Shown here one piece after another: positions 1 to 8,601 of a stretch of DNA of 64,000 nt. Each line of letters opens with the position of its first letter. The first letter of the stretch is position 1. The position numbers were made by a program, and so were the translations under genes. The stretch lies in NCBI RefSeq assembly GCF_006438925.1, contig NZ_RCZA01000011.1, positions 147,699 through 211,698 of the forward strand, read 5' to 3'. The DNA comes from Pseudomonas mandelii. GTDB taxonomy: Bacteria > Pseudomonadota > Gammaproteobacteria > Pseudomonadales > Pseudomonadaceae. Under the pieces are notes generated by a model, which saw only the letters and a list, made by a program, of their open reading frames with translations, ran no database searches and was not told the DNA's origin.

Positions 1-52
1 CACGCTGCATCTGATCGCCGATACGTTGGGTACGGCTGTATTCTTTTGCCAT
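1..52 (-). CDS. rbfA: Ribosome-binding factor A, 5' end only
   Basis: Only the first 17 codons lie in the window. They read MAKEYSRTQRIGDQMQR, the typical start of RbfA, a small KH-fold protein that binds the 30S subunit and helps mature the 5' end of 16S rRNA, notably during cold adaptation. It follows infB on the same strand, as in other gammaproteobacteria. The rest of the gene lies beyond the left edge. Confidence 0.9.
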   Translation of the reverse strand, partial: MAKEYSRTQRIGDQMQR

Positions 53-106
53 GTCTTGTTACCTGTTACTGCCCCACGGTGAAACCCGAAGGGTCTGAAA
101 GCGGCA

Positions 107-140
107 AACGCCCGGCCTGACAAAAGCCAGACCGGGCGTT
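107..140 (-). terminator. Stem-loop between infB and rbfA
   Basis: Nine outer base pairs (107-115 with 132-140) continue after one mismatch into a short inner stem closing a loop near 120-127. On the minus strand it is followed by only a short T run, so it is a weak terminator or an RNA-processing or stabilising hairpin that lets some transcription reach rbfA. Confidence 0.5.
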
Positions 141-211
141 GCGTTTAGAGTCCTGACGCTGTGCCGCGCATCTGCATGCGGCGGCTCATCGTGGCCCTTG
201 AAGTGCGCGAG

Positions 212-2743
212 TTAGAGGCTGCGAGCAACCTGAACCTTCTCGAAGACTTCGATCTTGTCACCGACTTTGACGTCGTTGTAGCTCTTCACGCCGATACCGC
301 ATTCCATGCCGGCACGTACTTCGGAAGCGTCATCCTTGAAGCGGCGCAGGGATTCCAGCTCGCCTTCGAAGATAACGATGTCTTCACGCAGTACACGGAT
401 TGGACGGTTACGGTGAACAACACCTTCGATAACCATGCAACCGGCGATCGCGCCAAACTTCGGCGAACGGAACACGTCACGCACTTCAGCGGTACCCAGG
501 ATGTTCTCGCGAACATCGCTGCCCAGCATACCGGTGAGGGCTTTCTTGACGTCTTCGATGATGTCGTAGATCACGTTGTAGTAACGCATATCCAGACCTT
601 CCTGCTCGACGATCTTGCGAGCGCCAGCATCGGCACGCACGTTGAAGCCGAACAGTACAGCGTTGGAGGCCAGTGCCAGGTTGGCGTCGGACTCGGTGAT
701 ACCACCGACACCGCCACCGACAACACGCACTTGCACTTCGTCGTTACCCAGGCCGTTCAAGGCACCGTTCAACGCTTCCAGCGAACCACGGACGTCGGAT
801 TTGAGGACGATGTTGAGCGTCTTCTTCTCTGCCTGACCCATGTTTTCGAAGATGTTTTCCAGCTTGCCGGCGTGAGCGCGAGCCAGTTTGACTTCGCGGA
901 ACTTGCCTTGACGGAACAGAGCCACTTCACGGGCTTTCTTCTCGTCCGACAGCACGCTCATCTCGTCGCCAGCGTCCGGGGTACCGTCCAGGCCGAGGAT
1001 CTCGACAGGGATGGAAGGACCGGCTTCCTTGATTGGCTTGCCGTTCTCGTCGAGCATGGCACGTACACGGCCATAGTTCGAACCGACCAGCACCATGTCG
1101 CCTTGGCGCAGGGTACCGTCTTGAACCAGAACGGTAGCAACCGGGCCACGACCTTTGTCGAGACGCGATTCAACCACGACGCCACGGCCTGGAGCCGAAG
1201 GAGTCGCTTTCAGTTCCAGAACTTCAGCTTGCAGCAGAACAGCTTCGAGCAACTCGTCCACGCCAGTACCGACTTTCGCCGAAACCGATACGAACGGGGT
1301 GTCGCCGCCCCACTCTTCCGAAGTCACGCCGTGAACCGACAGTTCGCTACGGATGCGATCAAGATCAGCGCCCGGCTTGTCGATTTTGTTCACAGCAACT
1401 ACCAGAGGAACACCGGCAGCCTTGGCGTGCTGGACTGCTTCAATGGTCTGCGGCATTACGCCGTCGTCCGCTGCAACGACCAGGATCACGATGTCAGTCG
1501 CCTTGGCACCACGGGCACGCATTGCGGTAAACGCGGCGTGACCAGGGGTGTCGAGGAAAGTGACCATGCCGCGATCAGTTTCAACGTGGTACGCACCGAT
1601 GTGCTGGGTGATACCGCCGGCTTCGCCAGCAGCTACCTTGGCACGACGGATATAGTCGAGCAGCGAGGTCTTACCGTGGTCAACGTGGCCCATTACGGTC
1701 ACGACTGGCGCACGGGAGAACGTCTCACCTTCAAACTTCAGGGACTCGGCCAGGGAATCTTCCAGGGCGGTATCGCTGACCAGGGTCACTTTGTGGCCCA
1801 GTTCTTCGGCTACCAGTTGAGCAGTTTCCTGATCAAGCACCTGGTTGATGGTCGCTGGAGTACCCAGTTTGAACATGAACTTGATGATTTCAGCAGCCTT
1901 GACCGACATCTGATTCGCGAGATCGCCAACAGTGATGGTCTCGCCGATCTGCACATCACGCACGACAGGGCCGGTTGGGCTCTGGAAACCGTGGGCGTTG
2001 CGTTTTTTCAGCTTGGCCTTGCCGCGACCACCACGACGGAAGCCATCGCTTTCTTCGTCGGTAGTACGTGGGGCAACGCGTGGAGCAGGCGCTTTCTCTT
2101 TGACCGAGGCACGATGCGGAGCGTTTTTACGCTCGCCGTCGCCACCACCGCTGCGACGATTGTTATCGTCGGCACGTGGTTTATCCGGACGGCGCTGTTC
2201 GTTCGGCTTGTTACGAACGTCGGCAGACGGCGCTGGTGCAGCCGCCACAACCGGCGCGCTTTCACGTACTGGCTCGGCAACTGCAGCAGGTGCTGCAACG
2301 GCGTCGTTAGTAGCGGATTGAGCAGCAGCAGGCTGGCGACGCGCTTCTTCTTCGGCGCGACGCTTGGCTTCTTCTTCAGCCTTCTGACGTGCAGCATTTT
2401 CTACTGCGCGACGTTCTTCCAGTTCGCGTTTGCGCTCGGCTTCGATTTCTTCCGGGCTGCGCTGTACGAAGACTTTCTTCTTGCGCACTTCAACGCTGAT
2501 GCTTTTGCTGCCAGCAACACGCAGGGTGCTGGTGGTTTTGCGCTGCAATGTAATCTTGCGCGGTTCTTCCACTTTCGCCTTGTGGCTGCTCTTCAAGTGA
2601 GTCAGCAAAGACTGCTTCTCACTATCGCTCACACCTTCATCGGCGGCGGTGTGCGGCAGACCTGCCTCACGCATCTGCTGCAACAGGCGCTCTACCGGTG
2701 TTTTGACCTCATCGGCCAGTTGTTTCACCGTGACTTGCGTCAT
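212..2743 (-). CDS. infB: Translation initiation factor IF-2
   Basis: A GTPase that places initiator fMet-tRNA on the 30S subunit and promotes 50S joining. The 843-residue product has the IF2 N-terminal helical module at residues 1-50 and a long charged, Ala/Glu/Arg-rich linker at about 95-240. The G domain has its P loop GHVDHGKT near residue 351, followed by DTPGH and NKID. The C-terminal domains bind fMet-tRNA. Length and start (MTQVTVKQLADEV) match Pseudomonas IF-2. It lies 27 bases after nusA in the nusA-infB-rbfA operon, close to the tRNA-fMet gene whose product it delivers. The low-complexity linker is normal for this family. Confidence 0.98.
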   Translation of the reverse strand: MTQVTVKQLADEVKTPVERLLQQMREAGLPHTAADEGVSDSEKQSLLTHLKSSHKAKVEEPRKITLQRKTTSTLRVAGSKSISVEVRKKKVFVQRSPEEIEAERKRELEERRAVENAARQKAEEEAKRRAEEEARRQPAAAQSATNDAVAAPAAVAEPVRESAPVVAAAPAPSADVRNKPNEQRRPDKPRADDNNRRSGGGDGERKNAPHRASVKEKAPAPRVAPRTTDEESDGFRRGGRGKAKLKKRNAHGFQSPTGPVVRDVQIGETITVGDLANQMSVKAAEIIKFMFKLGTPATINQVLDQETAQLVAEELGHKVTLVSDTALEDSLAESLKFEGETFSRAPVVTVMGHVDHGKTSLLDYIRRAKVAAGEAGGITQHIGAYHVETDRGMVTFLDTPGHAAFTAMRARGAKATDIVILVVAADDGVMPQTIEAVQHAKAAGVPLVVAVNKIDKPGADLDRIRSELSVHGVTSEEWGGDTPFVSVSAKVGTGVDELLEAVLLQAEVLELKATPSAPGRGVVVESRLDKGRGPVATVLVQDGTLRQGDMVLVGSNYGRVRAMLDENGKPIKEAGPSIPVEILGLDGTPDAGDEMSVLSDEKKAREVALFRQGKFREVKLARAHAGKLENIFENMGQAEKKTLNIVLKSDVRGSLEALNGALNGLGNDEVQVRVVGGGVGGITESDANLALASNAVLFGFNVRADAGARKIVEQEGLDMRYYNVIYDIIEDVKKALTGMLGSDVRENILGTAEVRDVFRSPKFGAIAGCMVIEGVVHRNRPIRVLREDIVIFEGELESLRRFKDDASEVRAGMECGIGVKSYNDVKVGDKIEVFEKVQVARSL

Positions 2744-2770
2744 GCACTTCTCTCCTCAGGCCGCGCCTAA

Positions 2771-4252
2771 TTACTCGAACCAGTGGGCTCGGGCGGCCAT
2801 GATCAACTTGCCGGCACGATCATCGTCAATGCCGTCGATGTCGAGCAGATCGTCAATAGACTGCTCGGCCAGGTCTTCGCGGGTAATTACGCCGCGCACC
2901 GCCAGTTCCATCGCCAAATCCTTGTCCATACCCTCAAGCGAGAGCAGGTCTTCGGCCGGATGGGCGTCTGCCAGCTTTTCCTCAGTAGCGATGGCTTTGG
3001 TCAACAAACGATCCTTGGCGCGAGCGCGAAGCTCGTTGACGGTTTCTTCGTCAAAGCCGTCGATGTTGAGCATTTCTTCCAACGGTACGTAGGCAATCTC
3101 TTCCAGGCTGGTGAAGCCTTCATCTACCAGCACCTGTGCCAGGTCTTCGTCGACTTCCAGCTCGTCGATGAAGTTGCGCAGGATGTCGCCGGTTTCTGCT
3201 TGCTGCTTAGCCTGGATGTCCGATTCGGTCATCACGTTCAGGGTCCAGCCAGTCAACTGGCTAGCCAGACGCACGTTCTGACCACCGCGACCGATGGCCT
3301 GAGCCAGATTGTCTGCGCCAACGGCGATGTCCATTGCATGGGCATCTTCGTCAACGATAATTGCCGCCACTTCAGCCGGCGACATTGCATTGATCACAAA
3401 CTGAGCCGGATTGTCGTCCCACAGGACGATGTCCACACGCTCACCGCCCAACTCACCCGACACTGCCTGGACGCGCGAACCGCGCATACCGATGCAAGCG
3501 CCTTGCGGGTCGATGCGTTTGTCCTTGGAGCGGACCGCGATCTTGGCGCGCGAACCCGGATCACGGGACGCAGCCATTACTTCGATCAGGCCTTCAGCGA
3601 TTTCCGGCACTTCGATGCGGAACAACTCAATCAGCATTTCCGGCGCAGTACGCGACAGGATCAGCTGCGGACCGCGGTTCTCGGTGCGGATTTCCTTGAG
3701 CAGCGCACGCAGACGCACGCCAACCCGGAAGGTTTCGCGAGAAATGATGTCTTCGCGAGCCAGCAACGCTTCGGCGTTGTTGCCCAGGTCGACGATCACG
3801 TTGTCGCGGGTCACTTTTTTCACGGTGCCGGAGATGATTTCTCCCAGGCGCTCGCGATAGGCATCAACGACTTGAGCGCGCTCGGCTTCGCGAACTTTCT
3901 GCACGATGACTTGCTTGGCAGTCTGTGCAGCGATGCGGCCGAACTCAATGGACTCGATCTTTTCTTCGACTACATCACCAACCTGAGCACCAGGATGCGT
4001 TTCTGCAACCTTGCTCGGCCAGGTTTCGATGGCAGGATCGTCCAGGTCAGCTTCTTCGACGACAGTCCAGCGACGGAATGTCTCGTAAGCACCGGTGTGG
4101 CGATTGATTTCCACACGCAGATCGACTTCGTCCTCGAAACGTTTTTTGGTAGCAGTGGCCAGAGCCAGCTCCAGCGCTTCAAAAATTACGTTTGCCGGTA
4201 CGCCCTTTTCATTGGATACCGACTCAACAACCAGCAGTACTTCTTTGCTCAT
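2771..4252 (-). CDS. nusA: Transcription termination/antitermination factor NusA
   Basis: Binds RNA polymerase and nascent RNA, and controls pausing, termination and rRNA antitermination. I start it at MSKEVLLVVESVSNEK, seven codons inside the longest reading frame, giving 493 residues, the usual Pseudomonas length. Visible parts are the N-terminal polymerase-binding domain (1-125), an S1 domain (about 135-200), two KH domains (about 230-345, with GACIGMRGSRV and IGRGGQNVRLAS), and two acidic C-terminal helix-hairpin-helix repeats ending in ARAHWFE. It is cotranscribed with rimP upstream and infB downstream. Confidence 0.98.
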   Translation of the reverse strand: MSKEVLLVVESVSNEKGVPANVIFEALELALATATKKRFEDEVDLRVEINRHTGAYETFRRWTVVEEADLDDPAIETWPSKVAETHPGAQVGDVVEEKIESIEFGRIAAQTAKQVIVQKVREAERAQVVDAYRERLGEIISGTVKKVTRDNVIVDLGNNAEALLAREDIISRETFRVGVRLRALLKEIRTENRGPQLILSRTAPEMLIELFRIEVPEIAEGLIEVMAASRDPGSRAKIAVRSKDKRIDPQGACIGMRGSRVQAVSGELGGERVDIVLWDDNPAQFVINAMSPAEVAAIIVDEDAHAMDIAVGADNLAQAIGRGGQNVRLASQLTGWTLNVMTESDIQAKQQAETGDILRNFIDELEVDEDLAQVLVDEGFTSLEEIAYVPLEEMLNIDGFDEETVNELRARAKDRLLTKAIATEEKLADAHPAEDLLSLEGMDKDLAMELAVRGVITREDLAEQSIDDLLDIDGIDDDRAGKLIMAARAHWFE

Positions 4253-4299
4253 CGTACGCCTCGCCTTTCGCAAGCCATTGGATCCGCGGGATCCGCGTC

Positions 4300-4758
4300 T
4301 CAGTCAAAACTGGGAATAATGTTGGCCTTGTCGATCATATCGATCGGCAACAGGAACTCATGGTCTTCTACCTGCACCACGACGTCCTGCTCTTCTACAC
4401 CGCGCAGAAGGCCCTGAAAGTTGCGTCGGCCTTCAAAAGGCGAGCGCAGCTTGATCTTCACTTGTTCACCGGCAAATTTTGCAAACTGCTCAATAGTGAA
4501 CAGCGGGCGTTCCATGCCAGGCGAGGAAACTTCAAGGGTGTATTCAACGGCGATTGGATCTTCAACATCCAGAACACCGCTGATCTGACGGCTGACAATG
4601 GCACAATCGTCCACCAGCACGCCGCCCTCTTTATCGATATAAACGCGCAACATTGAGTGGCGACCTTGAGCCGAAAACTCAATACCCCAGCATTCATAGC
4701 CTAGGGCCACGACCACCGGGGCCAGCAAGGCCTGCAACTCTTCTAGCTTGCTCGACAC
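4300..4758 (-). CDS. rimP: Ribosome maturation factor RimP
   Basis: Needed for 30S subunit assembly. I use the GTG start giving (M)SSKLEELQALLAPVVVALGYECWG and 152 residues, the family length; the open frame extends further upstream, but that part runs through a terminator-like hairpin. The motif VSSPGMERPL is diagnostic for RimP, and an SH3-like C-terminal domain follows. It is the first protein gene of rimP-nusA-infB-rbfA and follows the tRNA-fMet gene. Confidence 0.95.
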   Translation of the reverse strand: MSSKLEELQALLAPVVVALGYECWGIEFSAQGRHSMLRVYIDKEGGVLVDDCAIVSRQISGVLDVEDPIAVEYTLEVSSPGMERPLFTIEQFAKFAGEQVKIKLRSPFEGRRNFQGLLRGVEEQDVVVQVEDHEFLLPIDMIDKANIIPSFD

Positions 4759-4796
4759 CTGAACCCCCTCGTGCATGTATGTGCATGCTGTGCAAA

Positions 4797-4821
4797 ATAA
4801 AAAAATGGGCGAAACGCCCAT
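4797..4821 (-). terminator. Strong intrinsic terminator ahead of rimP
   Basis: On the minus strand, ATGGGCG and CGCCCAT form a seven-pair stem with a tiny loop, followed by a run of T residues. It lies between the tRNA-fMet gene and the rimP start, so it should end most tRNA transcripts. The rimP-nusA-infB operon then depends on read-through or on a promoter between 4797 and 4758. Confidence 0.8.
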
Positions 4822-4866
4822 CCTTGAAACGCCGTCGAACAGCGGCGTTGAAAGTGTCCAGCTAAC

Positions 4867-4888
4867 AAAAAGCCCCTTAAAAGGGGCT
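4867..4888 (-). terminator. Terminator after tRNA-fMet
   Basis: An eight-pair stem (4871-4878 with 4881-4888) is followed on the minus strand by five T residues, 9 bases beyond the tRNA CCA end. It is the first of two consecutive terminator-like hairpins between this tRNA and rimP. Confidence 0.8.
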
Positions 4889-4896
4889 CCTTAAAC

Positions 4897-4973
<77 letters not shown>

Positions 4974-5035
4974 ACAAAGCTGGGGCGGAAGTATACGACC
5001 GATCCCTGACAGGGTCAATGTAACCTTCCACCTAC

Positions 5036-5058
5036 AAGAAAGCCCGCAACAGCGGGCT
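5036..5058 (-). terminator. Terminator after tRNA-Leu
   Basis: A stem AGCCCGC/GCGGGCT with a four-base loop is followed by TTCTT on the minus strand. It lies just downstream of tRNA-Leu and upstream of tRNA-fMet. Confidence 0.7.
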
Positions 5059-5069
5059 CTCCTGATAAT

Positions 5070-5155
5070 TGGTACCGAGAAGGGGACTCGAACCCCTACA
5101 CCCTATGGGCACAACCACCTCAAGGTTGCGTGTCTACCAATTCCACCACCTCGGC
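5070..5155 (-). tRNA. tRNA-Leu (GAG anticodon)
   Basis: An 86-nucleotide class II tRNA with a long variable arm, 5' GCCGAGG acceptor arm, anticodon loop TTGAGGT (anticodon GAG), TTCGAGT T loop and encoded CCA. It lies 22 bases after secG on the same strand, an arrangement also known between secG and the nusA operon in other gammaproteobacteria. Confidence 0.97.
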
Positions 5156-5177
5156 AATACTACGTTTGAAACCCTTC

Positions 5178-5561
5178 TTACTTTTGCTCTTGAGCTGGAG
5201 GCACGTCAGTCGCTGGAGTAGCCGACTTTTGCTCTTGAAGCACCGGTACATCATCAGAAGCCGGTTGTTGCTTTGGAACTTCCAACACTGCCGGGTTTGG
5301 CAAACCTACTTGAGTCAGCTGGTGAGCTTTCTCTTTAGCAAAGTAACCTAACCCTAAGCTGGTTATGAAGAAACCGGCGGCAAGTATAGCAGTAAACTTA
5401 CTAAGAAAGGTAGAGGAACCTTGGCTTCCGAACACAGTATTTGAAGCACCTGCTCCGAAAGACGCGCCAGCATCCGCACCTTTACCCTGCTGCAGCAATA
5501 CCAGAGCAACTACGCCCAATGCACCCAGCAGATGAAAAACGACTACGACTGTTTCCAGCAT
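5178..5561 (-). CDS. secG: Preprotein translocase subunit SecG
   Basis: The small subunit of the SecYEG channel that assists protein export across the inner membrane. I start at MLETVVVVFHLLGALG (127 residues). Two membrane segments are visible (about 2-22 and 52-72), joined by the conserved loop with LLQQGKGADAGASFG and SNTVFG. The C-terminal tail is rich in Pro, Gln and Ala. It follows tpiA by 4 bases and precedes tRNA-Leu. Confidence 0.95.
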   Translation of the reverse strand: MLETVVVVFHLLGALGVVALVLLQQGKGADAGASFGAGASNTVFGSQGSSTFLSKFTAILAAGFFITSLGLGYFAKEKAHQLTQVGLPNPAVLEVPKQQPASDDVPVLQEQKSATPATDVPPAQEQK

Positions 5562-5565
5562 TTTT

Positions 5566-6321
5566 TCAGTTTCCCGCGGCGCGACAAATCGCACCGAACT
5601 CATCTGCATTCAGGGAAGCCCCACCAATGAGCCCCCCATCGATATCCGGCATGCCGAACAGTTCGACCGCATTGGCCGCCTTCACGCTGCCGCCGTATAG
5701 AAGCCGCACACCTTGCGCGACCTCAGAATTCTCTGCCGCCAACTGAGCGCGAATGGCTGCATGCACATCCTGCGCTTGTTGCGGCGAAGCAGTCAGCCCA
5801 GTACCAATGGCCCAGACCGGCTCGTAAGCGATTACTGCCTTTGCAAAAGCACCAACACCGAGCTCCTCTATGATACTGCCTAGCTGACGCCCGACAACCT
5901 CAAGAGTTTTTCCAGCTTCGCGCTCTTCAAGGGTTTCCCCTACGCACAACACCGGAATCAAGCCACATGCCTGTGCCGCTGCGAACTTGCGAATCAGCAT
6001 TCCGTCCTGCTCGCCCATTATCTGGCGGCGCTCGGAGTGCCCGACAAGCACAAAAGAACAGCCTGCATCCACCAACTGACTCGGCGCAACTTCACCGGTC
6101 AACGCACCCTGCATGGATTCCACCGCAGAGTTCTGCGCGCCGACCGAAATCGACTTGCCGTTCAAGCCATCAATCACTTGATTGATATGCAAGCAAGGCG
6201 GGAATACCGCTACATCAACATCGCTCGGCAAGGCCAGATGACGAAGGCCATTGATCAGCTCAGCGACGCTGGCGCGGGTACCGTGCATCTTCCAGTTACC
6301 AGCTACCATAGGGCGACGCAT
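5566..6321 (-). CDS. tpiA: Triosephosphate isomerase
   Basis: Interconverts dihydroxyacetone phosphate and glyceraldehyde 3-phosphate in the cytosol. The 251-residue barrel enzyme has the expected active-site residues: Lys11 in GNWKMHG, His95 in VGHSERR, and Glu167 in AYEPVWAIGTG, followed by the phosphate-binding GG of LLYGGSV. It sits between glmM and secG on the same strand. Confidence 0.98.
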   Translation of the reverse strand: MRRPMVAGNWKMHGTRASVAELINGLRHLALPSDVDVAVFPPCLHINQVIDGLNGKSISVGAQNSAVESMQGALTGEVAPSQLVDAGCSFVLVGHSERRQIMGEQDGMLIRKFAAAQACGLIPVLCVGETLEEREAGKTLEVVGRQLGSIIEELGVGAFAKAVIAYEPVWAIGTGLTASPQQAQDVHAAIRAQLAAENSEVAQGVRLLYGGSVKAANAVELFGMPDIDGGLIGGASLNADEFGAICRAAGN

Positions 6322-6387
6322 GCTGTACCTCGTCGGTCAAAGTGGGCGCAGATGTTACCCAACACAATCATGGCTGGCAAGCCGAAA

Positions 6388-7725
6388 TCAGGCAGAAACT
6401 TCAGTAACCAGTTTTGCCAGCTCTTCGGCGTAGCCGCGAACCTGTGTTTCGTCCTCGCCTTCGACCATGACCCGCACCAGCGGCTCCGTCCCGGACTTGC
6501 GCAACAGCACACGCCCACGACCAGCCATGGCCTGGGTAACGCGCTCGCTGGCCTCTTTGACGGATGAATGATCAAGAGGGCTAGCACCACCGCCGAATCG
6601 TACATTGATCAGCACCTGAGGGCACTTGCGCAACGCCTGACGCGATTGCGCCAACCCTTCGGAGCGGGTCTTCAGCGCCATCAATACCTGCAATGCGGCA
6701 ATGATCGCGTCACCGGTGGTGGTGTGGTCGAAGCAGACAATGTGGCCCGAATTTTCACCACCCACCTGCCAATCGCGCTCCAGCAACTCGGAGATTACGT
6801 AACGGTCGCCAACATTGGCCCGCACAAAAGGAATTGCCAGATCCGCCAGGGCCAATTCCAACCCCAGGTTACTCATCAGCGTACCGACCACACCGCCCTG
6901 CAACTTGCCGCGCTCATGCAGGTCGCGAGCAATGATGAACAGCAACTCATCACCGTCGACAACTGTACCGGTATGATCAACCATCTGAACGCGGTCACCA
7001 TCACCGTCAAAGGCGATACCCAAATCAGCATGCTCGGCCAATACGGCTGCTTGCAGCGGCTCCATATGGGTCGAACCGCAATTTTCATTGATGTTCAGGC
7101 CGTTAGGATGAGCAGAAAGTACAACGACCTCGGCCCCCAGTTCACGGAATACACTAGGCGCCACCTTGTAGGTCGCGCCGTGGGCGCAGTCGATCACGAT
7201 CTTCAGGCCCGCGAAGCTGGTGCCGGTCGGGACGCTGCTTTTGCAGAATTCGATATAGCGGCCTGAAGCATCGTTGATGCGCGACACCTTGCCGATCTTG
7301 CTCGATTCAACCACGGTCATCGGGGTGTCGAGCAACTCTTCGATCATATGCTCGACTTCATCAGGAAGCTTGGTGCCCTTCCCGGAGAAAAACTTGATGC
7401 CATTGTCATCGTGAGGGTTGTGCGAGGCACTGATCACGATGCCCGCTTCGGCCTGGAAGGTACGCGTCAGGTAGGCGATGGCCGGTGTCGGCATCGGGCC
7501 CAGGAGCATGACATCAGCACCTGCCGAAGTAAGTCCGGCCTCGAGCGCAGATTCGAACATATAGCCGGAGATCCGGGTGTCCTTACCCACCAATACCTTG
7601 CAGGCGCCCATTTTGCGGAACGCCATACCAGCAGCCCAGCCGAGCTTGAGCATGAAGTCAGGAGTAATCGGATATTCGCCGACCCGACCACGAATGCCGT
7701 CGGTACCAAAGTATTTCTTAGTCAT
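6388..7725 (-). CDS. glmM: Phosphoglucosamine mutase
   Basis: Converts glucosamine 6-phosphate to glucosamine 1-phosphate, feeding UDP-GlcNAc for peptidoglycan and LPS. Of 445 residues, the phosphorylated serine is Ser101 in ISASHNPHDDNGIKFF, and the metal-binding loop DGDGDR lies near residue 242. The C-terminal phosphate-binding motif is RKSGTEPLVRVMVEG. The folP-glmM order is the usual one in Proteobacteria. Confidence 0.98.
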   Translation of the reverse strand: MTKKYFGTDGIRGRVGEYPITPDFMLKLGWAAGMAFRKMGACKVLVGKDTRISGYMFESALEAGLTSAGADVMLLGPMPTPAIAYLTRTFQAEAGIVISASHNPHDDNGIKFFSGKGTKLPDEVEHMIEELLDTPMTVVESSKIGKVSRINDASGRYIEFCKSSVPTGTSFAGLKIVIDCAHGATYKVAPSVFRELGAEVVVLSAHPNGLNINENCGSTHMEPLQAAVLAEHADLGIAFDGDGDRVQMVDHTGTVVDGDELLFIIARDLHERGKLQGGVVGTLMSNLGLELALADLAIPFVRANVGDRYVISELLERDWQVGGENSGHIVCFDHTTTGDAIIAALQVLMALKTRSEGLAQSRQALRKCPQVLINVRFGGGASPLDHSSVKEASERVTQAMAGRGRVLLRKSGTEPLVRVMVEGEDETQVRGYAEELAKLVTEVSA

Positions 7726-7741
7726 AAGTACTCCATCATTC

Positions 7742-8593
7742 TTATTCGGCTGATTCCACTGCAGCGATCATCCGCACCACATCGACGGTTTCGGCCACAT
7801 CATGGACGCGCAATATACGCGCCCCCTTGACCGAAGCCAGCGCTGCAAGCGCCAGACCACCATACAGACGCTCGCCAATCGGACGATTCAACGCCTGGCC
7901 TATCATGCTCTTTCGCGAGACCCCGACCAACAGGGGCCGCCCCAAGGCATGCAGGGCCTCCATATGCTTGAACAAGCTTAGATTGTGCTGCAAGGTTTTT
8001 GCGAAGCCAAAGCCCGGATCAAGGATGATCCGGTCCGCTGTAATTCCTACCGATGCACACCGAGCCATGCGCTCAGCGAGAAACTCACCCACCTCTTTCG
8101 TGACGTCCTGATACTGCGGATTGTCCTGCATATCGCCCGGTTCACCGAGCATATGCATCAGACAGACCGGCAGGCCAGTGGCCGCGGCCGCATCCAGAGC
8201 ACCATCGCGCCGCAGCGAGCGCACGTCATTGATCAACCCCGCACCAAGTCGTGCAGCTTCGCGCATGACAGCTGGCGTGGAAGTGTCGACCGAAATAATT
8301 ACATCCAGCTCGCGGTGTATTCGCTCGACGACCGGAGCTACGCGCTCAAGCTCTTCCAGCGGTGATACCACCCTGGCACCCGGCCGGGTCGATTCGCCAC
8401 CGACATCAATCAACGTCGCGCCGGCCGCCACCATAGCCTCAGCGTGGCGCAAGGCCGCATCGAGCTGGCTATATTGGCCGCCATCAGAGAAGGAATCGGG
8501 AGTGACGTTGAGAATACCCATGACGTGCGTCACGGCTAAATCAAGAACCCGATTGCCGCAAGGCAACCGGGTCGAGGACTGAACAGAAGTCAT
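7742..8593 (-). CDS. folP: Dihydropteroate synthase
   Basis: Joins p-aminobenzoate to dihydropterin pyrophosphate in folate synthesis; it is the sulfonamide target. The 283-residue barrel carries the signatures MGILNVTPDSFSDGG and DVGGESTRPGA, with the later DPGFGFAK and VGVSRKSMIG. It lies between ftsH and glmM with short gaps, so cotranscription is likely. Confidence 0.97.
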   Translation of the reverse strand: MTSVQSSTRLPCGNRVLDLAVTHVMGILNVTPDSFSDGGQYSQLDAALRHAEAMVAAGATLIDVGGESTRPGARVVSPLEELERVAPVVERIHRELDVIISVDTSTPAVMREAARLGAGLINDVRSLRRDGALDAAAATGLPVCLMHMLGEPGDMQDNPQYQDVTKEVGEFLAERMARCASVGITADRIILDPGFGFAKTLQHNLSLFKHMEALHALGRPLLVGVSRKSMIGQALNRPIGERLYGGLALAALASVKGARILRVHDVAETVDVVRMIAAVESAE

Positions 8594-8601
8594 TTCAAAC
8601 C

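Noticed and set aside
161..4417. Long open frames on the plus strand opposite infB and nusA (869 and 544 codons)
   Set aside because: They mirror highly conserved minus-strand genes, have low-complexity His/Thr/Phe-rich translations and no family resemblance. Long antisense frames are a by-product of GC-rich codon use.
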